Assembly: GCA_037501455.1 (NCBI GenBank)
Contig: CM074860.1
Span: forward strand, 47,006,501-47,070,500
Direction: 5' to 3'
DNA length: 64,000 nt
Origin: Lantana camara
Lineage: Eukaryota; Streptophyta; Magnoliopsida; Lamiales; Verbenaceae
Under the pieces are notes generated by a model, which saw nothing but the letters and a program-made list of their open reading frames with translations, made no database searches and was not told where the DNA came from. Made by a program: the position numbers and the translations under genes. Positions 21,663-32,210 of the stretch are shown piece after piece. Numbering within the stretch: the first letter of the stretch is position 1; each line of letters opens with the position of its first letter.

Positions 21663-21898
21663 TGACGTGGCCTTTCCAGAGGATGCCACGTGTCCGGGTC
21701 TGGTCCAACCCGGAACCGGACCCGGTCCGACCCTATCCGATATCCGACCCGTTGACCCGGTCAACATGATGACGTGGCGCGATCTGGGTCGTCCACGTGT
21801 CGCACACGTGGCGTGCCACGCGGCTGCCCAGTCAGCGCTGCCTGGGCCCACTTGCTGACGTGGCGTGACACGTCAGTGCCACGTCACCTGCCACGTCA
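21663..21898 (-). promoter_or_regulatory. ACGT-core and W-box cluster in copia-D U3
   Basis: Nine ACGT cores in 235 bases, mostly as TGACGTGG, CCACGTGT or CCACGTCA, plus an inverted W-box pair CGTTGACCCGGTCAAC. ACGT cores bind bZIP factors and TTGACC binds WRKY factors. The block is repeated at 28,743-28,994 in the 5' LTR, where an extra ~20-bp TTGACC-containing piece is inserted. Confidence 0.55.
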
Positions 21899-23011
21899 GC
21901 AATTTTTTTTTTTAAATTTTAAATTTTATTTTCTCCAAAATAAAATTCCGGGCATTTCCAACTCTTTGGAAATTGATTTATTTTCTTAAAATAAATTCCT
22001 TGGCTATTTTTCAAACACTTTGAAAAATTCATTTCTCTTTCTCCTTTTATTATTTTCTCTTTGGGTTTTCAATTTGGGGCTTGCAGAGGGACCTGCAGGA
22101 CTAATTAATTTTAGCTCCAAACGGATTAATATATTATCATCTCATGACAATAATTAATTACCGTTTAACAATATTTAATTCCACTAAATAAATATTGTTG
22201 CACTCTAAAATTAATTAAATTATTCACGAATTTCTCGATCTAGAATAATTTCGCATTTTACTCCTCCGTGTAGATATCCATGAAAAATAAATTACAACTA
22301 CTAACATTTATTTTTCATCTCCAATTTGAAATTTATTGATTCACCTTAAGTTCAAATTCTCTGTATGTGAAACACATTCAACATACAACTTCGGTGACGT
22401 TATCACGCGAAGTGCTTTGGCCAAAGTCTTAATTCGAACTTTACAAATCTATTTCAAGGATATCTCTTACCTTCCAGCAAGGCCACAGATTCCTCGATCA
22501 ATATAACTCTTTAGCACATTTCATGTAACCACCGAACATACAAAGTATTTTGGCCACCCGTTACCGAGACCTCACTTCGAGTATGTTACAGTGACTAACA
22601 CTACATGCCTAAAGCCGAAATATTATCAGGATTAAGAGTATAATGCTTCCTGAGATTTTATTTATTTTAGATAGCAGTATAAAATAAATAATCTCAGTGG
22701 TCCAGTTCGATGTTTCCAATCCTATTGAAAATCATCAACGTGTTATAATTGGAATCACCATTCCCTATGACGAAAGACTAATCATCTTATATAACCACGT
22801 TATAGTCTTGATAAGAACATATTCTTATCTTACCGACTAGAACTTTAATGACACGTGATTTCGGTATTCAAAGTCTTTTCCTATGAAACACATTTCATAT
22901 GAGAATACCACCACACGTCATTAATTATTAATATGTGAAATACTCATAAATTGCTGTAAATTCAGTTTAATTAATTCAACAAATTGAATTTTCAGGGCAC
23001 TATTCCCAACA

Positions 23012-23027
23012 ATCTCCCACTTGCCCT
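23012..23027 (-). promoter_or_regulatory. polypurine tract of copia-D
   Basis: Minus strand GGGCAAGTGGGAGATT directly beside the 3' LTR. Confidence 0.8.
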
Positions 23028-23443
23028 AAATTCGATTTGGCCATACATCTAAGTCTTATTCCTTTCACATGAGTGTCAAAACTCGTTTTACACTCTTTTG
23101 CGCCAATACTTTAGTGAAGGAATCTATCAGATGTTTCTCAGAGCCAACAACTAGGAAATCATGAATCCAATACATCTAACTGGTTACTTCTCAAGCTACC
23201 ATGTATTTGAATTCCATGGCGGTGTAAGCAATACAAGTCTGCTTAACATTCTCCAATTAACGGTTGCTCTTTCTAGAGTAAACACGTATTCCGATGTCAA
23301 ACATCTAGAATACAAATCAGATTGTAAATCTGAATCTGTGCACTCTATTGAAACGAGCTCACCACTGTGGTAGACAAGCATATAATCTCAAGTCCTTTTC
23401 AAGTACTCCAATATATGCTTTCACTACTACCCAGTGTCAGATT

Positions 23444-23821
23444 CTAGGGTTTGACTAATATTTGCTGACTTAGACCTATATATAATAGACAACTGGCCTT
23501 GTACATAACATGACATACATAAAGCTTCCGCTGCGGAACTCTAATCATGTCTTCTATCTCTTCAGTTGTCTCAGGACACTGATCTAGAGATAGATAAATT
23601 CCAAATCTAAAAGGTGATGAACCTTTCTTAGAATTTGTCATATTATACCTTACCAGCATCTTATCTATATATGCTTCTTGTGATAAACCAATCTCCTTAT
23701 TCCCATGATCATGACAAAAGTCTGATCCTTGGAATAGCATTGGTCTCAATAGGTCTTTTCTTGTCAAAATGATTTGACGCTCGAATCTTGACCATTGACA
23801 AAATTCTTGCATCATTCCCAA
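23444..23821 (-). pseudogene. copia-D reverse transcriptase relic
   Basis: Only the segment around IGLSQEAYIDKMLVRYNM and the following SKKGSSPFRFGIYLS resembles RT from this copia group. The YVDD active site and the ILGIKIYRD strand that should precede it cannot be found in frame. Sequence after VPQ is scrambled relative to the family. No reverse transcriptase could be made from it. Confidence 0.7.
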
Positions 23822-24977
23822 TGAGCAGAATATTAAATTACGTACAAAGTGAAAACGTTACAACGCTATCATGATGTCATTTTGTACACTTCATGGTTCA
23901 TCAGGCAATTATACAAATCCAAAGAATCTAAATTGCCTTATAATTCTGATGCTCCATAATCTAGACGCTTGCTTAAGATCATAAATCGATCTATTAAGCT
24001 CGCATTATATACACCTGATTTCTGGCTATGAAGCCTTCAGGTTGTACCATGTATCTCTTCTTCTTGAAATTGCCCATTCAAGAACATAGTCTTTACATCC
24101 ATTTATCTAATCTCATAATCGATAATGAGATAAAATGGAGAGGATAATGGACTTAAGCACTATTATAGGCGAGAAGATCTCATAAATTATTTCTTCTTTC
24201 TGGGTAAAATCCCTTACCATAAGCTTGCTTTAAAGTCTCTACTTTTGTCCATTTCTCCTTTTATTGTCTTGTAGAACCCAATTTTATCTAACAGGGTTTA
24301 ATGCCTTCCGGCGCCTCTACAAGTTCAAGACTTTGTTAGAATACAGATATTCTAACTTAGATTCCATGGATATTGACCAAACGGTCAGCGTCTATATCTT
24401 CTACAGCTTCATTACACGTGACAGGATCAGATACGTTAGATTCAGCCTCTTGGGTTAATCTTAGGTATCTTGTCAGGTGTCCTGACAATCCTCCCACTAT
24501 AATGATGCTCTCGTGTACACGTCTCTACATCACATGTTGTATTTGGTACATCACATGTATCCAATATATTTTCAGTCATCACGGGTTTATGAAATCAGTA
24601 TCTAATACTGTTATTTCTTTTAACACTACTTTGCTTCTACCCTTTGTGGTTATCTATGTAATTATCTTTGAAATATTCACAAACATCTTTTGTGATTTCT
24701 CAAATTACAAAATATACCACCTCTTGTTCTTCTTTGGATAACCTTAGAACAAGTGAACCTTTGTTCTTTATTCTAACTTGTCAGGATCCATCCTTAACTT
24801 GTAGACCAGGCTACCTTAAATCCGAAGATAAAAGATACAGGGTTTTCACCCTAACTACAGATCCATCAGTGTTTTAGGAACTGACTTAGATAGAACTAGG
24901 TTTGTCGTTTTGTGTGCAAAGCCCCAAAACGAAATTCATAGGGTAGCATGACTCTTAATGAATCTTTACCATCTCTA
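23822..24977 (-). other. copia-D interior between RT and integrase relics
   Basis: Heavily degraded coding remnants on the minus strand with many stops. Short family-like words (for example the reverse complement of a WKMDVKTMFLNG-type block near 24,080) show through, but no continuous frame can be followed. Confidence 0.5.
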
Positions 24978-25277
24978 TCAGAGTTTTATTTCTTTTTTCT
25001 GTAATACATCTTTGCCAAACCGTATCTCATACAGAAGGTTGAGATCTAATCTCATTTGAGAAATTCTATTTAACTCTGAGCATAGATACTTACTACTTCG
25101 ATCTAATCGAAGTGCCTTGATATGCTTTCTAATTTGACCCTTTGACTTTAGTCTTACATTCCTTGAACTCTTCAAAATTATAGACTTAAGTCTCATCAAA
25201 TAAACATATCTGTATCTAGAGTAATCATTCAAACGAATGATGAAATATCCAAAACTTTCTCTTGCTTGAACATTCAT
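24978..25277 (-). pseudogene. copia-D integrase relic
   Basis: An open stretch of 99 codons aligning by eye with the copia integrase core: GYFIIRLNDYSRYRYVYLMR at the start and KALRLDRSSKYLCSEL around the second catalytic Asp, where intact members have RSDRGGEYLS. The Glu-bearing NGVSERRNRT block and the first catalytic Asp are absent from this stretch. It is a small piece of the ~400-residue integrase. Confidence 0.7.
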
Positions 25278-27907
25278 AGTATCATATGTCCGTATGAACT
25301 AACTCAAGCAAGTTCATGGCTTAATACCTTTTGTCTCAAAAGGAACTTTCTTGGTCATTTTACTTTTCGAAACAGGATTCGCAGATTGATACTATTTTTA
25401 AGTCAATAGGACTCAACAATCAGTCTTTGGATCCTGTTCAGATTCAATTGACCAATAGATAGGTGCCACGTAGAAGTTTTTTCTTCTTAGATGGTAAGTC
25501 AAGCTTCTTAATGTTAAACTTAAATTAGGGTTGTCATGTAGGCATAAAAGACCATCTTTTATTGTGCCAGAGCAAATAAACCTTTTATTTTGTTTAATGG
25601 TAACCTTTTGTTCAAAACAAACAGTTAAACCATTAATTATCATATAACTTACAGAAATCAAATTTCTGTATATATGGCACGTATAATATTAAAACCCTTT
25701 CGCCAAAATACGACTTTATAGTCTTTACTGCTAATACAATTATACTTGTATTATCCTCGAGCAGTAGTTATGTGTTAGCCGTTTTTCAAACTTTTTGGTT
25801 AGTTTGAATCTTTGCAACAACTTGCAAATATGATTAGTTGATCTCAAATTCACACACCAGGAGTCCGGTGAATTTTCAACTAAACATATTTTCAACGAGT
25901 AAGATATCTTCATATCTTATCTAAACGGTATAACAAACAGACATACTAAGTATTTTGGATAATTTCTTTTTCCAATACCCGTTACCACCGAAATAGAAAC
26001 ACTTTTCCATTGTCGGATTTTGACTTTCTATTTCTGAACCTTAGATTGGGAACTTTTCCTTTTCTTTCTTCCACTTACTGGCTTTCTAGCCCGTGGATAT
26101 TGATGTCTGACCAAAGAGAACCTTTTCCCTTAGTCTATATCACATTTTTCTGCCATATTGAGGTCGTCCATTGGTTTTGTAAAAAAAATTATTTAAAATA
26201 ATCTTGAACGTTCAAACGACTTAGGCAGAGAGTATAGGATCGTATCCTATCTGTTAAGATTGTCTCTTTAAGCACAGAGGCCTTCAATCTCGTTCAGATT
26301 AGTTATCATATCCATAATATGATTCTGAAACAGTGATCCTTCAAAACATCTTTGACTAACAACCTTTTTCGTGGCTCGTACCTTCGTACGATTCTGTTTC
26401 CAAAACATGTTCTTATCAGTAGACATCTCATGTGTCTGATGCTCAAGAACATTTAAAACAGATGTCAGGATATAAGACTAGCCAGATCATCACACTTGAT
26501 CTATTTAGAATAAACGTCTTTCTAATCCTGACTGGTTGTAGTTTCCGAAATTTTCGGATAAGGTTCAGTGAGTACGTAAACTTTCGTGTCCCAACACGAT
26601 GTCAAGATTTATTACTTAGTCAGCATAATTGAACCCTTACTAGCCTATTTCTTTATAGACATATAGTTTGGAGTGGGCTAAGAGAGATTGTAATTATAAA
26701 ACTGAAATAATTAAATAAATGCAAGTTATGATTATGTATTTCACTTTCTTCTGCGTTCAACCAATAAATGAAATCCACGTAAGCATTTTAGTTTACGCAA
26801 TGGTGACTTAACTAACTGCAGTTGACTCCCCGGAGGCGAGGTCGAAAACCGCTTAGAAAAGCAAGAACTATTCTTAATTAACATGTCAACTAGGTAACTC
26901 TTACCAAACAATGTCAATCCACCACGTCAACCCTTGGCCTCTAAATAAATGTAACAGAGCTCCGAAGGGAGGTTAATACATTACTTAGTCAAGTGTGCAC
27001 CATTACCTAGAAGTCCGTACGAGTAGGTCAAGACACTCCACGGAGGCGTGGTCGAGCTGACTTTCGTCGTATTTCATTCTATCCGTAGAAGTCTAATCTT
27101 GTATACCGCGAATATATACCCGCCGAAGGGAGTAGTATACATCCACTATACTATAGACGGGTAATGGAGGCCGTGAGAATCCAACTCTTTTCATCTCGCT
27201 CCCACTTGAATTTTTAAAGGGTGTGGATTATCTGTTGATTATTTAATAATCACTTTTGGCGTCTTATTGTTGGAAGTAATTAATCTAATTAATACCCTCC
27301 CACTAGGATTACTAAATCATATTTAAAATCCCAATAATAATATTTTAAGGCAATAATAACAATTTATTAATTAGGCCGAAAAATATTAGTTCAATTATGC
27401 ATCGCGTCTAATTTCTATTAAACATTACTATTTAATCACATTAAATAAAATATGCATAATTGTAAATATCATAATATCTCATATTATCATGATCATGCCA
27501 TAAAATAAAATAATTAAGCATCCTTTCATATAATTATCACATAATTATCGTGCTTAAAATTTTAAATGACACAAAATAAATATGCCATAAATTAAATCAA
27601 TTAAGCATGCTGTTATAATTATCACATAATTATCATGCTTAAAAAAAATGGCATAAAGTAAACATGTTATAAATAAATTATCTCATAATTTAAATCATGT
27701 TTACTGATTCGGTAATTAACCAGGAAGATTATTGAAATTGATTCCCAAAAAATTACCATTCCACGTAAATTCCCAGAAACACTGGAGGGGTCACAAACGG
27801 TCCCACTTAAAAACCAGTCTTCTTTGACAGAATTTACGTGCACAGTATCAGATTTAAAATTATGCATCACATGCATCATATCAATGCATGTATATATCTA
27901 GAGTACG
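25278..27907 (-). other. copia-D gag/protease relic zone and leader
   Basis: No reading frame survives where gag and protease should be (~25.4-26.6 kb). From about 26.8 kb to the primer site the sequence is leader-like, with small G/C-rich hairpins described separately. Confidence 0.5.
26826..27132 (-). repeat. spaced mini-hairpins in copia-D leader
   Basis: Short dyads in plus-strand notation: CTCC-CC-GGAG (26,826-26,835), CTCC-GAAG-GGAG (26,960-26,971), CTCC-AC-GGAG (27,036-27,045) and a weaker CGCCGAAGGGAG (27,121-27,132), spaced 134, 76 and 85. Two are followed by GCG(A/T)GGTCGA. The position in the leader corresponds to that of the repeated dyad in copia-A and B. Confidence 0.6.
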
Positions 27908-27919
27908 GCTCTGATACCA
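27908..27919 (-). promoter_or_regulatory. primer binding site of copia-D
   Basis: Minus strand TGGTATCAGAGC, complementary to initiator tRNA-Met, two bases from the 5' LTR. Confidence 0.92.
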
Positions 27920-27921
27920 GT

Positions 27922-30109
27922 TGATGGGATATGGGCCCACAACAGTAGCAGTCCGGGACCACATTTTAAAATTTTTATTATAATACAAGTATTAAAATAT
28001 TTCTAAAACATTTTAATACAAAGCGGAAGACTTAGCCGGATCTACTCAAGTATATACATGCAATTGATAATAAATTTTAAATCACTTAAGCAGATAAATA
28101 TCTAACATGCAATTAACACTTAAGAGCACATAATTTATCATGCTTAAAATAAAATAACTGTAAAATATTACCGTACTGCAAACATGGCTATCTAACGGCA
28201 TTTTACCAGCTCCTTGCCCACTCGTGAGACCGGCAGAGCTTCCCTGCAATATCCCCAGGGACACCCTCGGAGCGTGGGCTCCGAAAGTATTTCTCTAAAT
28301 ACTTAGAGAAAAAACTTTAAACTAGGAAACCCTTTTCAGGGTTTATTCTCCCAAAATCAGGCGTTTATATATAAACACCTAATTAAAATTAATTCCGAAA
28401 TAAATCGGAATTAACTAGGAGAAATGGGATATGGTTTCAAAGCTATTCTCTAGCCAAAACCTCTCCCAAATGTTGAATGAGAAATGAGGACCCAAGACCC
28501 CTATTTATAGGGGAAAAACCGAGGGCGTTTCGGTCATTTGGGATTCAAAAGCAAGGGTAAAATGGTAATTTCACATCCCACTTGCGTGTACAACTTGGAC
28601 ACGTAAACCAAGGTGACCACGTTGAAGCTCTCATCGCCACGAGTTCAAAGCCGGCGAGAACGCCCCGATCGGAGCTCACACGCGCCCTCACGCGCGGCCA
28701 CAAGGTGGCGCGTGTGATGTACTCTCGGTCTAGGGTTTTAGGTGACGTGGCCTTTCCAGAGGATGCCACGTGTCCGGGTCTGGTCCGACCCGGAACCGGA
28801 CCGACCCTATCCGATATCCGACCCGTTGACCCGACCCTGGACCCGTTGACCCGGTCAACATGATGACGTGGCGCGATCTGGGTCGTCCACGTGTCGCACA
28901 CGTGGCGTGCCACGCGGCGTCCCAGTCAGCGCTGCCTGGGCCCACTTGCTGACGTGGCGTGACACGTCAGTGCCACGTCACCTGCTACGTCAGCAATTTT
29001 TTTTTTTTTTAAATTTTAAATTTTATTTTCTCCAAAATAAAATTCCGGGCATTTCCAAATCTTTGGAAATTGATTTATTTTCTTAAAATAAATTCCTTGG
29101 CTATTTTTCAAACACTTTGAAAAATTCATTTCTCTTTCTCCTTTTATTATTTTCTCTTTGGGTTTTCAATTTGGGGCTTGCAGAGGGACCTGCAGGACTA
29201 ATTAATTTTAGCTCCAAACGGATTAATATATTATCATCTCATGACAATAATTAATTACCGTTTAACAATATTTAATTCCACTAAATAAATATTGTTGCAC
29301 TCTAAAATTAATTAAATTATTCACGAATTTCTCGATCTAGAATAATTTCGCATTTTACTCCTCCGTGTAGATATCCATGAAAAATAAATTACAACTACTA
29401 TCATTTATTTTTCATCTCCAATTTGAAATTTATTGATTCACCTTAAGTTCAAATTTTCTGTATGTGAAACAGATTCAACATACAACTTCGGTGACGTTAT
29501 CACGCGAAGTGCTTTGGCCAAAGTCTTAATTCGAACTTTTACAAATCTATTTCAAGGATATCTCTTACCTTCCAGCAAGGCCACAGATTCCTCGATCAAT
29601 ATAACTCTTTAGCACATTTCATGTAACCACCGAACATACAAAGTATTTTGGCCACCCGTTACCGAGACCTCACTTCGAGTATGTTACAGTGACTAACACT
29701 ACATGCCTAAAGACGAAATATTATCAGGATTAAGAGTATAATGCTTCCTGAGATTTTATTTATTTTAGATAGCAGTATAAAATAAATAATCTCAGTGGTC
29801 CAGTTCGATGTTTCCAATCCTATTGAAAATCATCAACGTGTTATAATTGGAATCACCATTCCCTATGACGAAAGACTAATCATCTTATATAACCACGTTA
29901 TAGTCTTGATAAGAACATATTCTTATCTTACCGACTAGAACTTTAATGACACGTGATTTCGGTATTCAAAGTCTTTTCCTATGAAACACATTTCATATGA
30001 GAATACCACCACACGTCATTAATTATTAATATGTGAAATACTCATAAATTGCTGTAAATTCAGTTTAATTAATTCAACAAATTGAATTTTCAGGGCACTA
30101 TTCCCAACA
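27922..30109 (-). repeat. copia-D 5' LTR
   Basis: 2,188 bp and about 99.3% identical to the 3' LTR at aligned bases by hand count. Differences include a 6-bp and a ~20-bp length change in the GACC-rich part of U3 and a longer poly-T tract. Confidence 0.93.
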
Positions 30110-30114
30110 TGCCA

Positions 30115-30281
30115 TTACCGCATGAAGTGCGTATGAGGGCGGCTCAAAACATGTCAAGAAAGTGACGATTGTTGTAAGTTCTTGATCCCTATGAATCGGG
30201 AATAGGAATTAAAAGTCCGATCTTGCTTATTGGGAAAATTTTTAAAATTTCGCTGCATTTTCTTTTCACGTTTTCCCAACA
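30115..30281 (+). repeat. copia-B 5' LTR, segment 3 of 3
   Basis: Resumes after copia-D and ends CGTTTTCCCAACA right before the primer site. Confidence 0.8.
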
Positions 30282-30283
30282 AG

Positions 30284-30295
30284 TGGTATCAGAGC
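30284..30295 (+). promoter_or_regulatory. primer binding site of copia-B
   Basis: TGGTATCAGAGC on the plus strand, two bases after the LTR end, complementary to initiator tRNA-Met. Confidence 0.92.
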
Positions 30296-31976
30296 CACCT
30301 TGCAAGGCCAATTTCTGATTCGTCTCAATTATTCTGAATTTGATAGAAATTCTTAGGCTTAGATGCGAATTGAGTATTCTTGAGTTCTTTTAGAAAGCTT
30401 GAAATACGAAACTTTATTTTTCCTAAAAGTTTCTGAAAGCTGTTTTCTTAAATCGTGTTTTTCAAAAACGGTTTTAGTTGAAATATGTTTAAATCATATT
30501 TTAATTTTGGATTGAATTGAGTTTTGAGAAACTGCAAAACATTTACGAAATCATGTTACGAGAACGCGAGGCATGAACGTGCTAAAGTGTCGCACGCCCA
30601 AGCCCCGCCCAAACAAGACACCATCACTGCCGCCCAGCACTGCGCTGGGGCGCTCGCCTCACGCAGGCGCCTAGCGCCTGTCGGTAATTTCCAGTACGAC
30701 CACCCACCTAGCCTAGCCGCGCGCCACGTGCGCAAGGCTGGGTGCTGTCAGCTTTTGTTGCTGGCTGCGCGCGGGCTACCACGCGGCCTGAGTGCACGAT
30801 GCGCGCAGCACCCGGGCAGTTTTGGGGCGTCATGCAGGCTTTCGTGTTTGGGGCTTGTTTTTCGTATTTTTAGTCCTTGAAATCCTGATTTAATTTTTCT
30901 GTAAAATTTTATTTTATTAAATTAAAATTATTTTTGAAATAATTGTTTAAATTGAGATTTTGAGAAATTAAGACGATTTAAATTTTGTGAAAATTACAAA
31001 CTTTATTTTATGAAAATATTGAAAGAATAAAATTATAAATTTTCAGAAATTAATTGAAATTTTATTAGTTTATTATTTTTCGAGTTTTATGGAAAAGGCT
31101 CATGAACAAGAATTGCATTTAAGTCGTGTTTTTTAAGGTATTAGAACTTAAAGGCGAGAATTTTAATTTATTGGTAAATTTAAATTCTTGCAATTTAGAT
31201 ATTAGGTGATCATGGGTTTAGTCTTGTGAATGTTTTAATTTACGCACATGAATGGTTAAATTTGGGGTTGGAGCCCCATAGTTGCGTTTTTCAATTGGGG
31301 TCGGTGCCCCACTTATGTGCGCACTGTTATGTGTTTATTATGTGGCTTTCCATATTACTATTTTTGAGGCCAGGGTATGCCCCGTGTATTTGTTTATGGC
31401 CAATATGAAGATTGAGTCATATTATTTTATGCAAAGAGTGTAGATTTTAGAAAGTGAGGTTTTTATTTTACTTTGGAGATTTGCACCCATAGAGTAAGAT
31501 GGATCCACACAAAAAAGTAACAAGGAGGCCATGAAGTGAAGACCCTCAAAATGTTAGGAGGGTTTCTATTATTGTAATAGATAGGACATCGCTTTATTTC
31601 CAATTCCCTTATGTGATTTAAACTGTTTTATGTGGTATGTATGTTAGAACTTGTGGTTGTGGAGTGGCTCCCACATATCACGCATAAGATAGGAAAACCT
31701 TTGATCATCTCATATTAGTATCGTGCTAGGACATGTTATCTGCTAATTGCTTGTGTGTAATACATTTATGTGAAACTGCATTAAACAAGACTAATTAAAA
31801 TGGATAACTGTACATGTTGGTGAGGTCAAAAATTGACAACTCTCCAGTATTCGAAAATCCCATAAATATTAAGCAAACTCGAAAAATAGGTATTTTGTAT
31901 AAAGTGAGAACTTTAAATAAAATTCCTAGCATTCCATCAACAGGATTTAAGTTTAATAGGGGAGCTAGTTGCTGTA
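30296..31976 (+). other. copia-B leader, left part
   Basis: Homologous to the reverse complement of copia-A's leader over much of its length (for example GGTTGGAGCCCCATAGTTGC and the GAGGGTTTCTATTA region). It holds the GC-rich block at 30,560-30,850. An open stretch at 30,524-30,880 exists but follows from GC content. Copia-C interrupts the leader at 31,976. Confidence 0.75.
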
Positions 31977-32147
31977 TGTTAAGTTGAAAAGAGTAGGAAT
32001 TGTTTTCATTGATTCATTGTAATTCTATAAGGATTATAGTGGAGAAGAGAATAATATAGCTAGAGATCCCTACAAGTCAGGGATTGACAAATCATGTCTA
32101 ATTAGGAAAAACAGCAATTATCCCAAATTTACTCTTATTTCCTAACA
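31977..32147 (-). repeat. copia-C 3' LTR
   Basis: 171 bp, TGTTAAGTTGAAAAG to TTATTTCCTAACA in window orientation. Confidence 0.93.
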
Positions 32148-32160
32148 CTCCCCCTCAAGC
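32148..32160 (-). promoter_or_regulatory. polypurine tract of copia-C
   Basis: Minus strand GCTTGAGGGGGAG directly beside the 3' LTR. Confidence 0.85.
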
Positions 32161-32210
32161 TAAGTGATGGGATTGCCAATACTTAGATTGTCGAGCACTG
32201 CCTGAAAATT

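Larger units (their letters stand above)
20842..23011 (-). repeat. copia-D 3' LTR
   Basis: 2,170 bp. In the sense of the element it has U3 with an ACGT/W-box-rich block at 21,663-21,898, a TATA box at 21,422-21,429 and a long downstream part. Confidence 0.93.
20842..30109 (-). mobile_element. copia-D: recent copia insertion with a decayed interior
   Basis: A 9.27-kb minus-strand element with a perfect TGCCA target duplication (20,837-20,841 and 30,110-30,114) in the LTR of copia-B. LTRs (2,170 and 2,188 bp) run from TGATGGGATATGGG to ATTCCCAACA and differ by only ~15 substitutions plus a few small indels by hand count. Primer site and polypurine tract are intact. The 4.9-kb interior holds only short relics of copia RT and integrase with many stops and frameshifts, and no gag frame. 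This mismatch between fresh LTRs and an old-looking interior suggests a non-autonomous element moved by proteins from a relative. Confidence 0.9.

Noticed and set aside
21465..21989. Open frames of 70-130 codons on both strands in the copia-D LTR, repeated near 28,545-29,086
   Set aside because: They lie in the GC-rich U3 block of an LTR, shift with the small indels between the two LTRs, and have no protein features.
30524..30880. 118-codon open frame
   Set aside because: It covers the GC-rich block of the copia-B leader; same reason as for copia-A.
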